DNA of 64,000 nt from Saprospiraceae bacterium. Lineage in GTDB: Bacteria; Bacteroidota; Bacteroidia; Chitinophagales; Saprospiraceae. This document shows positions 8,568-17,250 of the stretch, one piece after another (the stretch's first letter is position 1; every line of letters begins with the position of its first letter). The notes under the pieces were generated by a model that saw only the letters and a list, made by a program, of their open reading frames with translations, had not been told where the DNA came from and searched no databases. A program made the position numbers and the translations under genes. The stretch is from contig JAQXDE010000014.1 of assembly GCA_029251525.1 (NCBI GenBank), forward strand, positions 124,001 to 188,000. The letters run 5' to 3'.

Positions 8568-10223
8568 ATGATTCAAAAACTCCTCATTAAGAATTACGCT
8601 ATTATTGAAGAATTGGAAATCAATTTTTCGAGCGGGCTCACAATCATCACCGGAGAAACAGGTGCCGGTAAATCTATCCTTCTTGGCGCATTAGGTTTGA
8701 TAATGGGAAATCGTGCTGACACCAAATCTCTCTATGATCATGAGAAAAAATGTATCATTGAGGCCTATTTTCAAGTGAAAAAATATAAGGTAAAAACTTT
8801 TTTTGCTAAAAATGAAATTGACTACGATGACGAATTGATAATAAGGAGAGAATTAACACCTTCTGGGAAATCTAGAGCCTTCATAAATGACACTCCAGTC
8901 AATTTAAAGATGTTGCAACAACTAAGTGGTTCACTTATAGATTTGCATCAACAATTTGACACACTTGATATTCACAACGTTTCTTTTCAATTACGTATGA
9001 TTGATGCACTTGCTGGAAATAATGATTTACTAGAAAAATATCAATCTGCATTTCAACAATACACATCAGGGAAAAGAAACTTAACTAAACTGCTTGAAAA
9101 AAGTCGACTTGCTGATAATGAAAGCGATTTCTTAAAATTCCAACTACAAGAGTTTAAAGAAGGAGAGTTAATAGAAGGAGAGTTAGAAAGGATGGAAACG
9201 GAAATCACCAAGCTAAGTAATGCAGAAGATATAAAACGAACATTAGGCGGCGCATTTCAGAGTATTTCTGAAAGCGAAAGTTCAGTTATTTCTAATCTCG
9301 AAGAAATAGGAATGGCACTATCTAGTCTCCGAAAAGTTTACCCTGAATTGGATAAAATCATGGAACGATTTGATGGAGCAGTTTTAGAAATCCAAGATGT
9401 AGCTTCCGAATTTGAGAGAATTGCTGACGAAACTGAGCATGATGGAGAACGGATTATGGAAATTCAAAACCGCCTAGACCTCATTTACAAACTTCAAAAT
9501 AAACATCACGTAAAAACTGTAAATGAGTTATTATCAATCCAAACAGATTTACAATCTAAAGTTGGTGCCTTTGCAGATTTATCTATTGAAATAGAAAAAA
9601 CAGAAAAAGATATTGAAAAATTTGAACAAAATTCCACAAAATTAGCTGACCAACTTTCCAAAAAGCGAAAGGTTGTTATTAGTGGTTTTGAGAAAAAAGT
9701 TCAAAAACTTTTAATCTTACTGGGGATGGAACATGCCCAGTTAAAAATTGAAATTGGAATCTTAGAACAATTGTCTTCAACTGGATTAGATGATGTAAAT
9801 TATCTCTTTGCCCCAAATAAAGGGAGTCAATTTTTACCAATCAAAGGCATCGCCTCAGGAGGAGAATTATCAAGATTGACTTTAGCTACCAAATCCTTAG
9901 TGGCAAGTGCTATTCCTTTACCAACTTTAATTTTTGACGAAATAGATACTGGGATCTCTGGAGATACTGCTTTAAAAATGGGAGGAATTTTACACGATTT
10001 AGCCGATCAACATCAAGTAGTCAGCATTACTCATTCGCCACAAGTTGCTGTTAAAGCGGACAATCATTATTTTGTTTTCAAAAAAATAAAGGGCGATAAA
10101 ACGGTTACAAGTGTTCGCCTACTGACACCTGAGGAAAGAATTCGAGCGATTGCAACTATGCTAAGTGGTAGTCCTCCATCGGAATCTGCATTAAAAAATG
10201 CAAAAGAACTTCTAGAGTTCTAA
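8568..10223 (+). CDS. recN: DNA repair protein RecN
   Basis: 551 residues, standard for RecN, an SMC-like ATPase acting at double-strand breaks. The Walker A motif GETGAGKS is at residues 29-36, after the typical start MIQKLLIKNYAIIEELEINF. The middle (about 160-370) is a heptad-like, charged coiled-coil arm, and the C-terminal lobe has the signature ASGGELSRLTLATKSL followed by Walker B in PTLIFDEIDTGISGDTA and the His switch in VVSITHSPQVA. All ATPase elements look intact. It is monocistronic. No LexA-type palindrome was recognised upstream. Confidence 0.96.
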   Translation: MIQKLLIKNYAIIEELEINFSSGLTIITGETGAGKSILLGALGLIMGNRADTKSLYDHEKKCIIEAYFQVKKYKVKTFFAKNEIDYDDELIIRRELTPSGKSRAFINDTPVNLKMLQQLSGSLIDLHQQFDTLDIHNVSFQLRMIDALAGNNDLLEKYQSAFQQYTSGKRNLTKLLEKSRLADNESDFLKFQLQEFKEGELIEGELERMETEITKLSNAEDIKRTLGGAFQSISESESSVISNLEEIGMALSSLRKVYPELDKIMERFDGAVLEIQDVASEFERIADETEHDGERIMEIQNRLDLIYKLQNKHHVKTVNELLSIQTDLQSKVGAFADLSIEIEKTEKDIEKFEQNSTKLADQLSKKRKVVISGFEKKVQKLLILLGMEHAQLKIEIGILEQLSSTGLDDVNYLFAPNKGSQFLPIKGIASGGELSRLTLATKSLVASAIPLPTLIFDEIDTGISGDTALKMGGILHDLADQHQVVSITHSPQVAVKADNHYFVFKKIKGDKTVTSVRLLTPEERIRAIATMLSGSPPSESALKNAKELLEF

Positions 10224-10764
10224 AATTATATTTTAACCCCAACAGGTAAAAAAATAAAAAAAATTATACTAGGAAATCATTTCCGACCAATACTTAACAT
10301 AAAAGAAAAAAATATAGGTACAATACTCTTTTATACTATTGCTAGGATTGCATTCTACAAAAAAAAATTAAGCGATAACACAAATACTGATGATTTTTAT
10401 GCTCTCAAAACGATCTTGATTAAAAGACTGACTCCATAATAAAATTTAAAAAAGTAATTGCCCTTATATTCTTTGCATTTAAACCTAAGTAATAAAGAAT
10501 TGGTGATTTTAATATAAATAAAAAGGAAAGAGTTAATTATGACACAGACAAACATGGTCAAATGTATACGTTACAATAACCTAGATGTATAAAAATGAAA
10601 ATAAAAAGATCATTGAAAAATACAATGATTTACCAAATTGGAGTTACCCTTCTTAAGCAAACATGACGACGACCAAATAATGAACATTTTAATTTTTAGA
10701 AACAACTTTTAAAAAAACATATTTTCCCGCGTTTCACTGGCTTAACAGATATAAATTCTAATTT
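10224..10764. other. Noncoding region, possibly with eroded coding sequence
   Basis: About 540 bases after recN. A stretch near 10510-10660 reads as short peptide-like fragments in alternating frames interrupted by stops, which might be a decayed gene, but no family can be named. No terminator or repeat is evident. Confidence 0.25.
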
Positions 10765-11103
10765 ATGATATCATATAACAACAAGAAATTTAGATCCATC
10801 AGCAATTCTGAAAGTGGTGAAATCTCTCCTGAAACCATATTTAAATACTTCCAAAAGGAAGGTATTTTATGGGCAAATTATAGCGGCGGAAGTATACTGT
10901 TAGGAAATATTGTAGGAATAGTTGATGGACGAGGTGAGATCAAAATGCGATACCAACATATTAGCAACGATGGAAGTTTTAAAACTGGGAAATGTATTTC
11001 CAGTCCTGAAATTTTGTCTAACAAAAAAATACGATTACATGAAAAATGGGAATGGACAAGTGGAAAAACTGGAATAGGAAATTCAATCATAGAGGAAATT
11101 TAA
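10765..11103 (+). CDS. Conserved hypothetical protein (often mislabelled N-acetylglutamate synthase)
   Basis: 112 residues, MISYNNKKFRSISNSESGE..., with the conserved body YSGGSILLGNIVGIVDGRGE, MRYQHISNDG and the tail IRLHEKWEWTSGKTGIGNSI. This matches a small all-beta family common in Bacteroidetes and Firmicutes genomes, often automatically named N-acetylglutamate synthase without evidence; it has no acetyltransferase motif. It is cytoplasmic, without signal peptide or membrane segment. Its function is unknown, and neighbours (recN, fabI) give no clue. The start at 10765 agrees with the family N-terminus. Confidence 0.75.
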   Translation: MISYNNKKFRSISNSESGEISPETIFKYFQKEGILWANYSGGSILLGNIVGIVDGRGEIKMRYQHISNDGSFKTGKCISSPEILSNKKIRLHEKWEWTSGKTGIGNSIIEEI

Positions 11104-11403
11104 AATAAAAAAATCAAACTAAATACTGATAAAACTATTTGATCATCTAATATTATAAATTGTTCTTTGAAATTGTTCATGAGAACATCGAAATAAATTA
11201 AATTTCCAGGATTTCGTACATTTTTGCCTTAACTTCATAACTATGAAAGAATAACTCAAAATATTTCAACTTGATAGATAATAGTGAATTACTTTTTGAT
11301 ATCGAAGTAACCTAAAGCTCCACTTAAAACAAAAAATGGAGATTTCATGCCAACAAAAAAGGTATCCAATAAAACTTTAATCACAAACAAAATAGTACAA
11401 CCA
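11104..11403. other. Spacer before fabI
   Basis: Three hundred noncoding bases if fabI starts at 11404. A degenerate -7-like TACATTTTTG occurs near 11217; nothing else is visible. Confidence 0.25.
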
Positions 11404-12213
11404 ATGTCAAACAACTTACTAGCAGGAAAAAGAGGAATTATATTCGGAGCACTCGACGAGCAAAGTATTGCTTGGAAAACTGCAGAAAAATGTGTCGAAC
11501 AAGGCGCAAAAATCACTTTGACTAACGCTCCAGTTGCTTTACGTTTTGGAACGATAAATGAGCTCGGTAAAAAACTGAATGCGGAAATTATTCCAGCAGA
11601 CGCGACTAGCGAAGAAGATCTGGAAAATCTAATCACAAAATCTATGGAAATTTTAGGTGGAAAATTAGACTTCGTTTTACACTCTATAGGCATGTCTGTT
11701 AATGTTAGAAAAAAACGATCCTACACCAATATTAAATACGATTGGATGCAAAAAACTTTCGATGTTTCTGCCATCTCTTTTCACAAAGTAATGCAAAAAT
11801 GTATGGAATTAGATGCAGTAAATGATTGGGGAAGTATCATGGCTTTAACATACATTGCCGCACAAAGAACATTTCCAGACTATAATGAAATGGCGGAATC
11901 TAAAGCATTATTAGAATCATTCGCTCGAAGCTTTGGCTATCATTATGGCATTGAAAAAAAAGTCAGAATAAATACTATTTCTCAATCTCCGACTTGGACA
12001 ACAGCAGGAAGTGGTGTCAAAGGATTTCAAGAATTTTTCGACTATGCAGATAAAATGTCCCCGCTTGGAAATGCACCAGCAGAGGCTTGTGCTGATTATT
12101 GTGTAACGATGTTTTCTGATTTAACGAAATATGTTACAATGCAAAATTTATATCACGATGGAGGATTTTCAAATATGGGAATGAGTCCAGCATTATTACC
12201 TGATGCTGAATAA
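11404..12213 (+). CDS. fabI: Enoyl-[acyl-carrier-protein] reductase [NADH] FabI
   Basis: 269 residues from the ATG at 11404. The frame is open to 11347, but MSNNLLAGKRGIIFGALDEQ is the family start, so the 19-codon leader is rejected. FabI reduces trans-2-enoyl-ACP in the last step of each type II fatty-acid elongation cycle. It belongs to the short-chain dehydrogenase fold: nucleotide-binding GIIFGALDEQSIAW, the FVLHSIGMSV-like strand, and the FabI catalytic set Tyr150, Tyr160 and Lys167 in ALTYIAAQRTF and DYNEMAESKALLE. Length and motifs are complete, and a terminator follows directly. Confidence 0.96.
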   Translation: MSNNLLAGKRGIIFGALDEQSIAWKTAEKCVEQGAKITLTNAPVALRFGTINELGKKLNAEIIPADATSEEDLENLITKSMEILGGKLDFVLHSIGMSVNVRKKRSYTNIKYDWMQKTFDVSAISFHKVMQKCMELDAVNDWGSIMALTYIAAQRTFPDYNEMAESKALLESFARSFGYHYGIEKKVRINTISQSPTWTTAGSGVKGFQEFFDYADKMSPLGNAPAEACADYCVTMFSDLTKYVTMQNLYHDGGFSNMGMSPALLPDAE

Positions 12214-12240
12214 TTCAATTATTAAAATCTTAATCTATAA

Positions 12241-12271
12241 AAGCCTCTTGCCAAAACCAAGAGGCTTTTTA
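12241..12271 (+). terminator. Intrinsic terminator after fabI
   Basis: AAGCCTCTTG pairs with CAAGAGGCTT around a short A/C-rich loop, followed by a T-run. It lies 27 bases past the fabI stop. Confidence 0.8.
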
Positions 12272-12351
12272 CTTTTGATAAATACCTGACTTTCCAATTT
12301 TAAAACAATAGTTACCTTAGTCTTTCAAAAAAAACTTTAAAACTTTTTGAT

Positions 12352-13764
12352 ATGAATAAACTAATACTTTTCCTCCTATCTTTTATCTCTTTTAATGCTT
12401 TCGCACAACCGCAAGAAGCTAATCTTTTGGGAACTTGGAATGATCCTGATATACCACCTACATCTTTTTATGACAACCCTTACAACGAAGTTTGGGGGCT
12501 TGCAGTAAACAATAGTGAAATCGCAGTAATTGGATCAACTTTAGGCACTCATTTTATAAATGTAACTGATCCTAATAACCCTGTAGAAATTACAGATGCC
12601 TTTGTAGCTGGTGCCGCTCAGGGCACCAGTATTGTCCACCGAGACTTTCATGATTTTGGTGGCTATTTATATGCTGTCTGTGATGAAAGTGGAAGTAGTA
12701 CTTTACAAGTTATTGATATATCAAACTTACCAAGCTCAACAAATGTAGTTTATGATTCTAATGAATTCCTTGGACGAGCTCATAATATTTTTATCGATTC
12801 AGCAGCAGCCCGAATTTATGCTTGTGGCGTCAGAAGACCAGGGCTTTCTGGATTTATTAACCTCCAAATAATTGACATCTCTTCTCCTGTTAATCCTGTT
12901 GTATTAAATGAATATAACAGTATTCCATACGTGCATGATATTTATGTAGAAAATAATATTGCATATGCTAACTGTGGAACTGATGGTTTTTTTACTGTTG
13001 ACTTTACTGATGCTACTAACCCAACTATTTTGGGTTCTATGACTACATACGAACAACAGGGCTACAATCACTCAGGTTGGTTAGATCGCAATGGTCAATA
13101 TTATTATATGGCTGATGAAACATGGAATTCAGATTTGAAAGTTGTTGACGTTTCTAATTTTGACGATATGTCCGTTTCTGCTACCTTTAATGCAGATCAA
13201 AACTTGACAACAGTTCCCCATAATCTAATTGTTCGCTGTGACCTGTTGTACGTTTCTTATTATTACGAAGGTGTTCAAATTTTCGATATATCAGACCCAA
13301 ACGCCCCAACCCGTAGTTACTATTATGATACTTCTACTCGACCCAATACTACTAATTATGAAGGCGCTTGGGGAGTATACCCTTTTCTTCCTTCAGGAAA
13401 TATTTTGGTTTCGGATATGCAAAATGGATTATTTGTTTTAGAATCAATTAGCGAACATGAATGTGAAAACATAGTGAGTATAAAAAGTCCACACAAAATT
13501 TACAACAACATAATTACATTTCCTCAACCTGCCTCTGATTTTATCCAAATAGAATTAAAAATATTAAACAATCAAGAAATTGCCAAATTTGAATTAGTTA
13601 ACCTAACTGGGATAACAGTTCAAACCTTCGCTCCACAAAATTTAGCAGTAGGAAAAAATGAAATAACTTTAGACTTAAATAACTCTATCCCAAATGGCAT
13701 CTATTTCCTAAGGATCTCTAACGAAAAAGGAAGTCAGTCACACAAAGTAATCAAAAACCAATAA
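12352..13764 (+). CDS. Secreted choice-of-anchor B / LVIVD-repeat protein with type IX sorting domain
   Basis: 470 residues. A signal peptide ends at FNAFAQ (about residue 19). The body is a beta-propeller-like series of LVIVD repeats, seen as IAVIGSTLGTHFINVTDPNN, LQVIDISNLPS, LQIIDISSPVNPVVL, FFTVDFTDATNPTILG, LKVVDVSNFDD and VQIFDISDPNAPT, with the family markers AHNIFID, YVHDIYVENNIAY and YNHSGWL. The last 85 residues are a type A sorting domain (FPQPASDFIQIEL ... IPNGIYFLRIS ... HKVIKN), so it is exported through the type IX system and probably surface-attached. Function is unknown. A paralogue of the same architecture is at 60641-62017. Confidence 0.87.
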   Translation: MNKLILFLLSFISFNAFAQPQEANLLGTWNDPDIPPTSFYDNPYNEVWGLAVNNSEIAVIGSTLGTHFINVTDPNNPVEITDAFVAGAAQGTSIVHRDFHDFGGYLYAVCDESGSSTLQVIDISNLPSSTNVVYDSNEFLGRAHNIFIDSAAARIYACGVRRPGLSGFINLQIIDISSPVNPVVLNEYNSIPYVHDIYVENNIAYANCGTDGFFTVDFTDATNPTILGSMTTYEQQGYNHSGWLDRNGQYYYMADETWNSDLKVVDVSNFDDMSVSATFNADQNLTTVPHNLIVRCDLLYVSYYYEGVQIFDISDPNAPTRSYYYDTSTRPNTTNYEGAWGVYPFLPSGNILVSDMQNGLFVLESISEHECENIVSIKSPHKIYNNIITFPQPASDFIQIELKILNNQEIAKFELVNLTGITVQTFAPQNLAVGKNEITLDLNNSIPNGIYFLRISNEKGSQSHKVIKNQ

Positions 13765-13769
13765 CTAAG

Positions 13770-13821
13770 GATGAATAGTTAATACCATATTATCATTTAG
13801 GATGGTATTAACCGTTCATCT
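13770..13821 (+). repeat. Long palindrome after the LVIVD gene
   Basis: GATGAA/TTCATC and GTTAATACCAT/ATGGTATTAAC form an inverted repeat around a 13-base loop, starting six bases past the stop codon. No T-run follows. It acts as a 3'-end hairpin at least, and shares the TAGTTAAT core and layout with the palindrome at 16254-16314. Confidence 0.6.
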
Positions 13822-13906
13822 TTAAAAATTAATCAATATTTGAAAAAATACATTTCCACAATTGAAGTTATATTCCTAATTTCAACGTTTCATTGAAAAA
13901 GGAATT

Positions 13907-16255
13907 ATGAATATGATTTTTTGGAAAAAAAAGATAACAACTATTTTTAGAAAAGAAGAAAAACACTTGTTCTTCCTCTTCTTAATAATTAGTTTATTTT
14001 TCTCAACTAACCTTCTTGGTCAAAGAGATATTCCAAATTCAAGATCCCAATCAGGAATAAGTGGTCAGCAAGGCTTACCATTGCAGTCTTTTCGTAAAAT
14101 CTCCAAAGATTCCTTACTCATTTTTTACTACTATATGGATAACCCGAATGAGGAGTTCCCCTATAAAGATACTTTACTAGATAATTATTTTCATCAGTTC
14201 GATCCTGCTCGTAGACAAACCCTAGATCACGGAACCTTAGGATATTTAGGTAGTCCAACCTTTCCTTTGTTTTATCAATCATCATTTAAACAAGGATTTG
14301 ATGTAGGGTTACACCAATATGATTTGTATAAAATTAAAGTAAGTGGTCTCCAATTTTACAATCTCAAAAGAGCTTATTCGGATTTTTATTTTTCACAAGG
14401 TGGCTCGCAAGACGATATCCAATTAAAGGGGAAATTCAGTAGAAATTTCAACAAGAATGTTAATGTTTCTATAGATTATCATCGAATTAGTCAATATGGT
14501 TCTACTGCTCCTATTAGGTATTTTTATCAAAACCAACGAGCACGCCATACAGCGCTAGCAGGAGGATTGACTTTTAAAAATGATGCAAATACCTATCAAG
14601 GGTTCTTCGCTTTTTCTAATAATATTCATCAGCAAGAAGACAACGGAGGTATTGAATCCGACACTTTTTTTTTTCAAGATGACAATGGATTTGCAAGTAC
14701 CCTTGCTATCCCTGTTTGGTTGGATGATGCGGAAACTAGACACTCTGAGCAAGAAGTAAGCTATACCCATTATTACAATTATAACCCAATTCAATTTAAA
14801 GCAAATAAAAAAAGAAAAGCAGAAGAAGAAGCCAGGGCAAAGACCGATGTAGAAGCCTTAGCTCCGCGAGTTGCAGCTTTAGACACTTTATTAAAGATAA
14901 CAATGGACTCCACATCAATTTCTAATTCGGATAGTTTAGAAATAAATAATATAATTGTAGATACTTTAATAAAATCACCAACAGATACCCTAAAAAATAC
15001 ACCGCTAGATTCTTTGCAAAAAACTAAGGTGAATTCGATTAACAATCAAAGACCAACTTCTCCTTCTTTTGAACCACCTCCAAATTTCGCTAATAGTCAA
15101 TCAATAAATAGTTTACCAAAGGGTCGAACTTATACTTTAATGCATAGCCTTGCCTATAAAAAAGGAACATATCGATTTTCTGATATCTCAGCATATGCAG
15201 ATTCAAGTTATTATAAAACCCTATTACTTGATCTCCGTGGTATACGGCATTTTGTTCAAACTAGGAAAATTGAAAATACCTTTGCTGTCAGCACTTTTAA
15301 TTCTCGTAGAACTGGAGCTAATAAAATTAAAGCACAGAGTGATTTTTTTGAAATCGGTATTCGACATTCTTTTAATTGGATTGATGAAGAAACTGCAGAC
15401 TCTGCAGTCAATAATTTATTTTTGACTGGCAAATGGAACTTTACTCCGAACGAAAGATTGCAAGTTAAAACCTCTGCTCACCTTGGATTGTGGGATAATG
15501 CAGGAGACTATCGAATAAGTGGAGAGTTCTTTTTTGATTTAAAAAAACTAGGTCAATTAAAATTAAGTGGAATCAATCAATTATATAAACCTGAACTTTT
15601 ACAACAGCGTTTTTACATTTCAAGTAGAAATGCCTGGTTTAATGATTTTAAACCTACTTTGGAAACTAATTTAAGTGCAACTTATGCTTTACCAAAATGG
15701 GGTTTTCAAGCAAGTAGCCAATATCATCTGCTAAATAATTTCATCTATTTTGACACCTTAGCAACTGCCCAACAAACTAGTTCGCCACTTAGCATCTTCC
15801 AATTAATCTTACAGCAAAATTTTCGATTAGGAAGCTTCCATCTAGACAATGTGGTTATCCTTCAACAAACGACTAATGATGCACTGAACCTACCTAATAT
15901 TTTTTCCAAACACAGTCTATACTACGACGGAAAATGGTTTCAACAAAAACTTAAGATTAAATTAGGAATAGACTTGAGAATGAATAATAGCTATTTTGCT
16001 AACAGCTACAATCCACTAGTTGGGCAATTTATTATTCAAAACAAACAAAAAATAAACTTCTTCCCTGCCATAGATGCTTCAGTAAGTATCAAAGTTCAGC
16101 AGTTTAGATTTTTTGTAAAAGCAGAAAACTTAACTAGATTTTTTGCAAATGCAATTGATTCTATTCAAGCTGATTATCAATATTACCAAACAGCTCTTTA
16201 TCCAATTCAGAATTCTAGATTTAGACTGGGGTTGGGATGGAAATTTGGTAACTAA
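13907..16255 (+). CDS. Putative outer-membrane porin (Porin_10-like)
   Basis: 782 residues. An N-terminal basic region and hydrophobic stretch (LFFLFLIISLFFSTNLLGQ) form the export signal. The body has alternating amphipathic strands throughout and ends in LGLGWKFGN, a C-terminus typical of an outer-membrane barrel; it resembles the Bacteroidetes putative porin family (DPARRQTLDHGTLGYLGSPT is characteristic). Residues about 297-406 interrupt the barrel pattern: a Lys/Glu/Ala-rich segment then a Ser/Thr/Asn/Pro-rich segment, probably a disordered loop. No substrate can be inferred. It lies 142 bases after the LVIVD gene and may be transcribed separately. Confidence 0.8.
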   Translation: MNMIFWKKKITTIFRKEEKHLFFLFLIISLFFSTNLLGQRDIPNSRSQSGISGQQGLPLQSFRKISKDSLLIFYYYMDNPNEEFPYKDTLLDNYFHQFDPARRQTLDHGTLGYLGSPTFPLFYQSSFKQGFDVGLHQYDLYKIKVSGLQFYNLKRAYSDFYFSQGGSQDDIQLKGKFSRNFNKNVNVSIDYHRISQYGSTAPIRYFYQNQRARHTALAGGLTFKNDANTYQGFFAFSNNIHQQEDNGGIESDTFFFQDDNGFASTLAIPVWLDDAETRHSEQEVSYTHYYNYNPIQFKANKKRKAEEEARAKTDVEALAPRVAALDTLLKITMDSTSISNSDSLEINNIIVDTLIKSPTDTLKNTPLDSLQKTKVNSINNQRPTSPSFEPPPNFANSQSINSLPKGRTYTLMHSLAYKKGTYRFSDISAYADSSYYKTLLLDLRGIRHFVQTRKIENTFAVSTFNSRRTGANKIKAQSDFFEIGIRHSFNWIDEETADSAVNNLFLTGKWNFTPNERLQVKTSAHLGLWDNAGDYRISGEFFFDLKKLGQLKLSGINQLYKPELLQQRFYISSRNAWFNDFKPTLETNLSATYALPKWGFQASSQYHLLNNFIYFDTLATAQQTSSPLSIFQLILQQNFRLGSFHLDNVVILQQTTNDALNLPNIFSKHSLYYDGKWFQQKLKIKLGIDLRMNNSYFANSYNPLVGQFIIQNKQKINFFPAIDASVSIKVQQFRFFVKAENLTRFFANAIDSIQADYQYYQTALYPIQNSRFRLGLGWKFGN

Positions 16256-16314
16256 TGGCTAATAGTTAATTCCTAATATATAATACCAATTTACAGGAAT
16301 AACTATTAGCCATT
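16254..16314. repeat. Long palindrome between convergent genes
   Basis: AATGGCTAATAGTTAATTCCT pairs with AGGAATAACTATTAGCCATT with one bulged base, around a 20-base loop. It overlaps the porin stop codon and lies before the end of the convergent LOG gene, so it can stabilise or end both transcripts. Confidence 0.65.
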
Positions 16315-16333
16315 CATGGTCTAACCTTTAATT

Positions 16334-17056
16334 TTAAAGTTCATAGTTTGGCGTCAATTTTTCATCATGACCAGAGTAAAAATCATTTATAATTTTTATT
16401 ACTTCTTCTGGATCATCAGTTATTGGAAGTAGACTCATATCATCAGGACTAATATTTCCTTCTTGATGAAGCATGATATTTTCAATCCACTCATTCATTC
16501 CAGTCCAATAACTTTTACCAACTAAAATTACAGGTACCCGAGTTATTTTTTTAGTCTGAATCAAAGTCAAAACTTCGAAAAGTTCATCCATTGTTCCAAA
16601 TCCACCTGGCATAGCAATAAAAGCTTGAGCATACTTTACAAACATTACTTTTCTCACAAAAAAGTATCGGTAATTCAAATTCAATTCAGGATCAATGAAA
16701 GGATTATGACTTTGCTCAAATGGCAAATCAATATTTAATCCAACTGAAACACCTCCTGCTTCTTTTGCACCTTTGTTCCCAGCTTCCATAATTCCTGGTC
16801 CACCTCCAGTAATCACTCCAAATCCTTCCTTTACTAATCTAGCTGCAATTTGATCAGCCAACTCATAGTAGAAAGTACCTGGTTTGGTTCTAGCAGAGCC
16901 AAAAATAGAAATACAAGGGTCTACATGATTCATTGTTTCGAACCCTTCAACAAACTCTGAAATTACTTTGAACATAGTCCAAGCATTTTCACCTTTTAAT
17001 TTTGTCCATTGTTTCATTACTTGCTTAGGGTTGTTGTTTTCTTCGTTATTTTCCAT
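16334..17056 (-). CDS. LOG family Rossmann-fold protein (TIGR00730)
   Basis: 240 residues from the ATG at 17056 (MENNEENNNPKQVMKQWTKL); an upstream ATG at 17095 would add 13 residues that look non-conserved. It has the LOG family signatures CISIFGSARTKPG, VITGGGPGIMEAGNKGAKEA and MPGGFGTMDELFEVLTLIQ (the PGGxGTxxE nucleotide-binding motif). Members with these residues cleave nucleoside 5'-monophosphates to the base and ribose 5-phosphate; the plant and microbial LOG enzymes act on cytokinin ribotides. The physiological substrate in this bacterium is unknown. It is convergent with the porin gene. Confidence 0.9.
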   Translation of the reverse strand: MENNEENNNPKQVMKQWTKLKGENAWTMFKVISEFVEGFETMNHVDPCISIFGSARTKPGTFYYELADQIAARLVKEGFGVITGGGPGIMEAGNKGAKEAGGVSVGLNIDLPFEQSHNPFIDPELNLNYRYFFVRKVMFVKYAQAFIAMPGGFGTMDELFEVLTLIQTKKITRVPVILVGKSYWTGMNEWIENIMLHQEGNISPDDMSLLPITDDPEEVIKIINDFYSGHDEKLTPNYEL

Positions 17057-17163
17057 ATTTTTTATTTTTGTAGATGAATTTTCCCAATCCAACACTACGG
17101 TATTTAAGATTTAAACGATTAGTAACTGTATTTACAAAATCCAGTTAAATGTTTAATTATTAT

Positions 17164-17196
17164 CAAAAAAACCTACCAATTTAAATTGGTAGGTTT
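17164..17196 (-). terminator. Intrinsic terminator of the sigma-54 activator gene
   Basis: A perfect 28-base palindrome at 17169-17196 (AAACCTACCAATTT and its complement). On the minus strand it runs into a T-run, 55 bases beyond the stop at 17251. Confidence 0.85.
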
Positions 17197-17250
17197 CGCT
17201 ATTTATATAATTTATTACAAATATCAAATTATTAGGACTTGTTCTTTTTG

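Noticed and set aside
10510-10665. Peptide-like fragments after recN
   Set aside because: Short segments in changing frames with stops; no family resemblance and no conserved start, so I did not call a pseudogene.
11347-11403. Longer FabI start
   Set aside because: The 19-residue leader is absent from the family, and MSNNLLAGKRG is the usual N-terminus.
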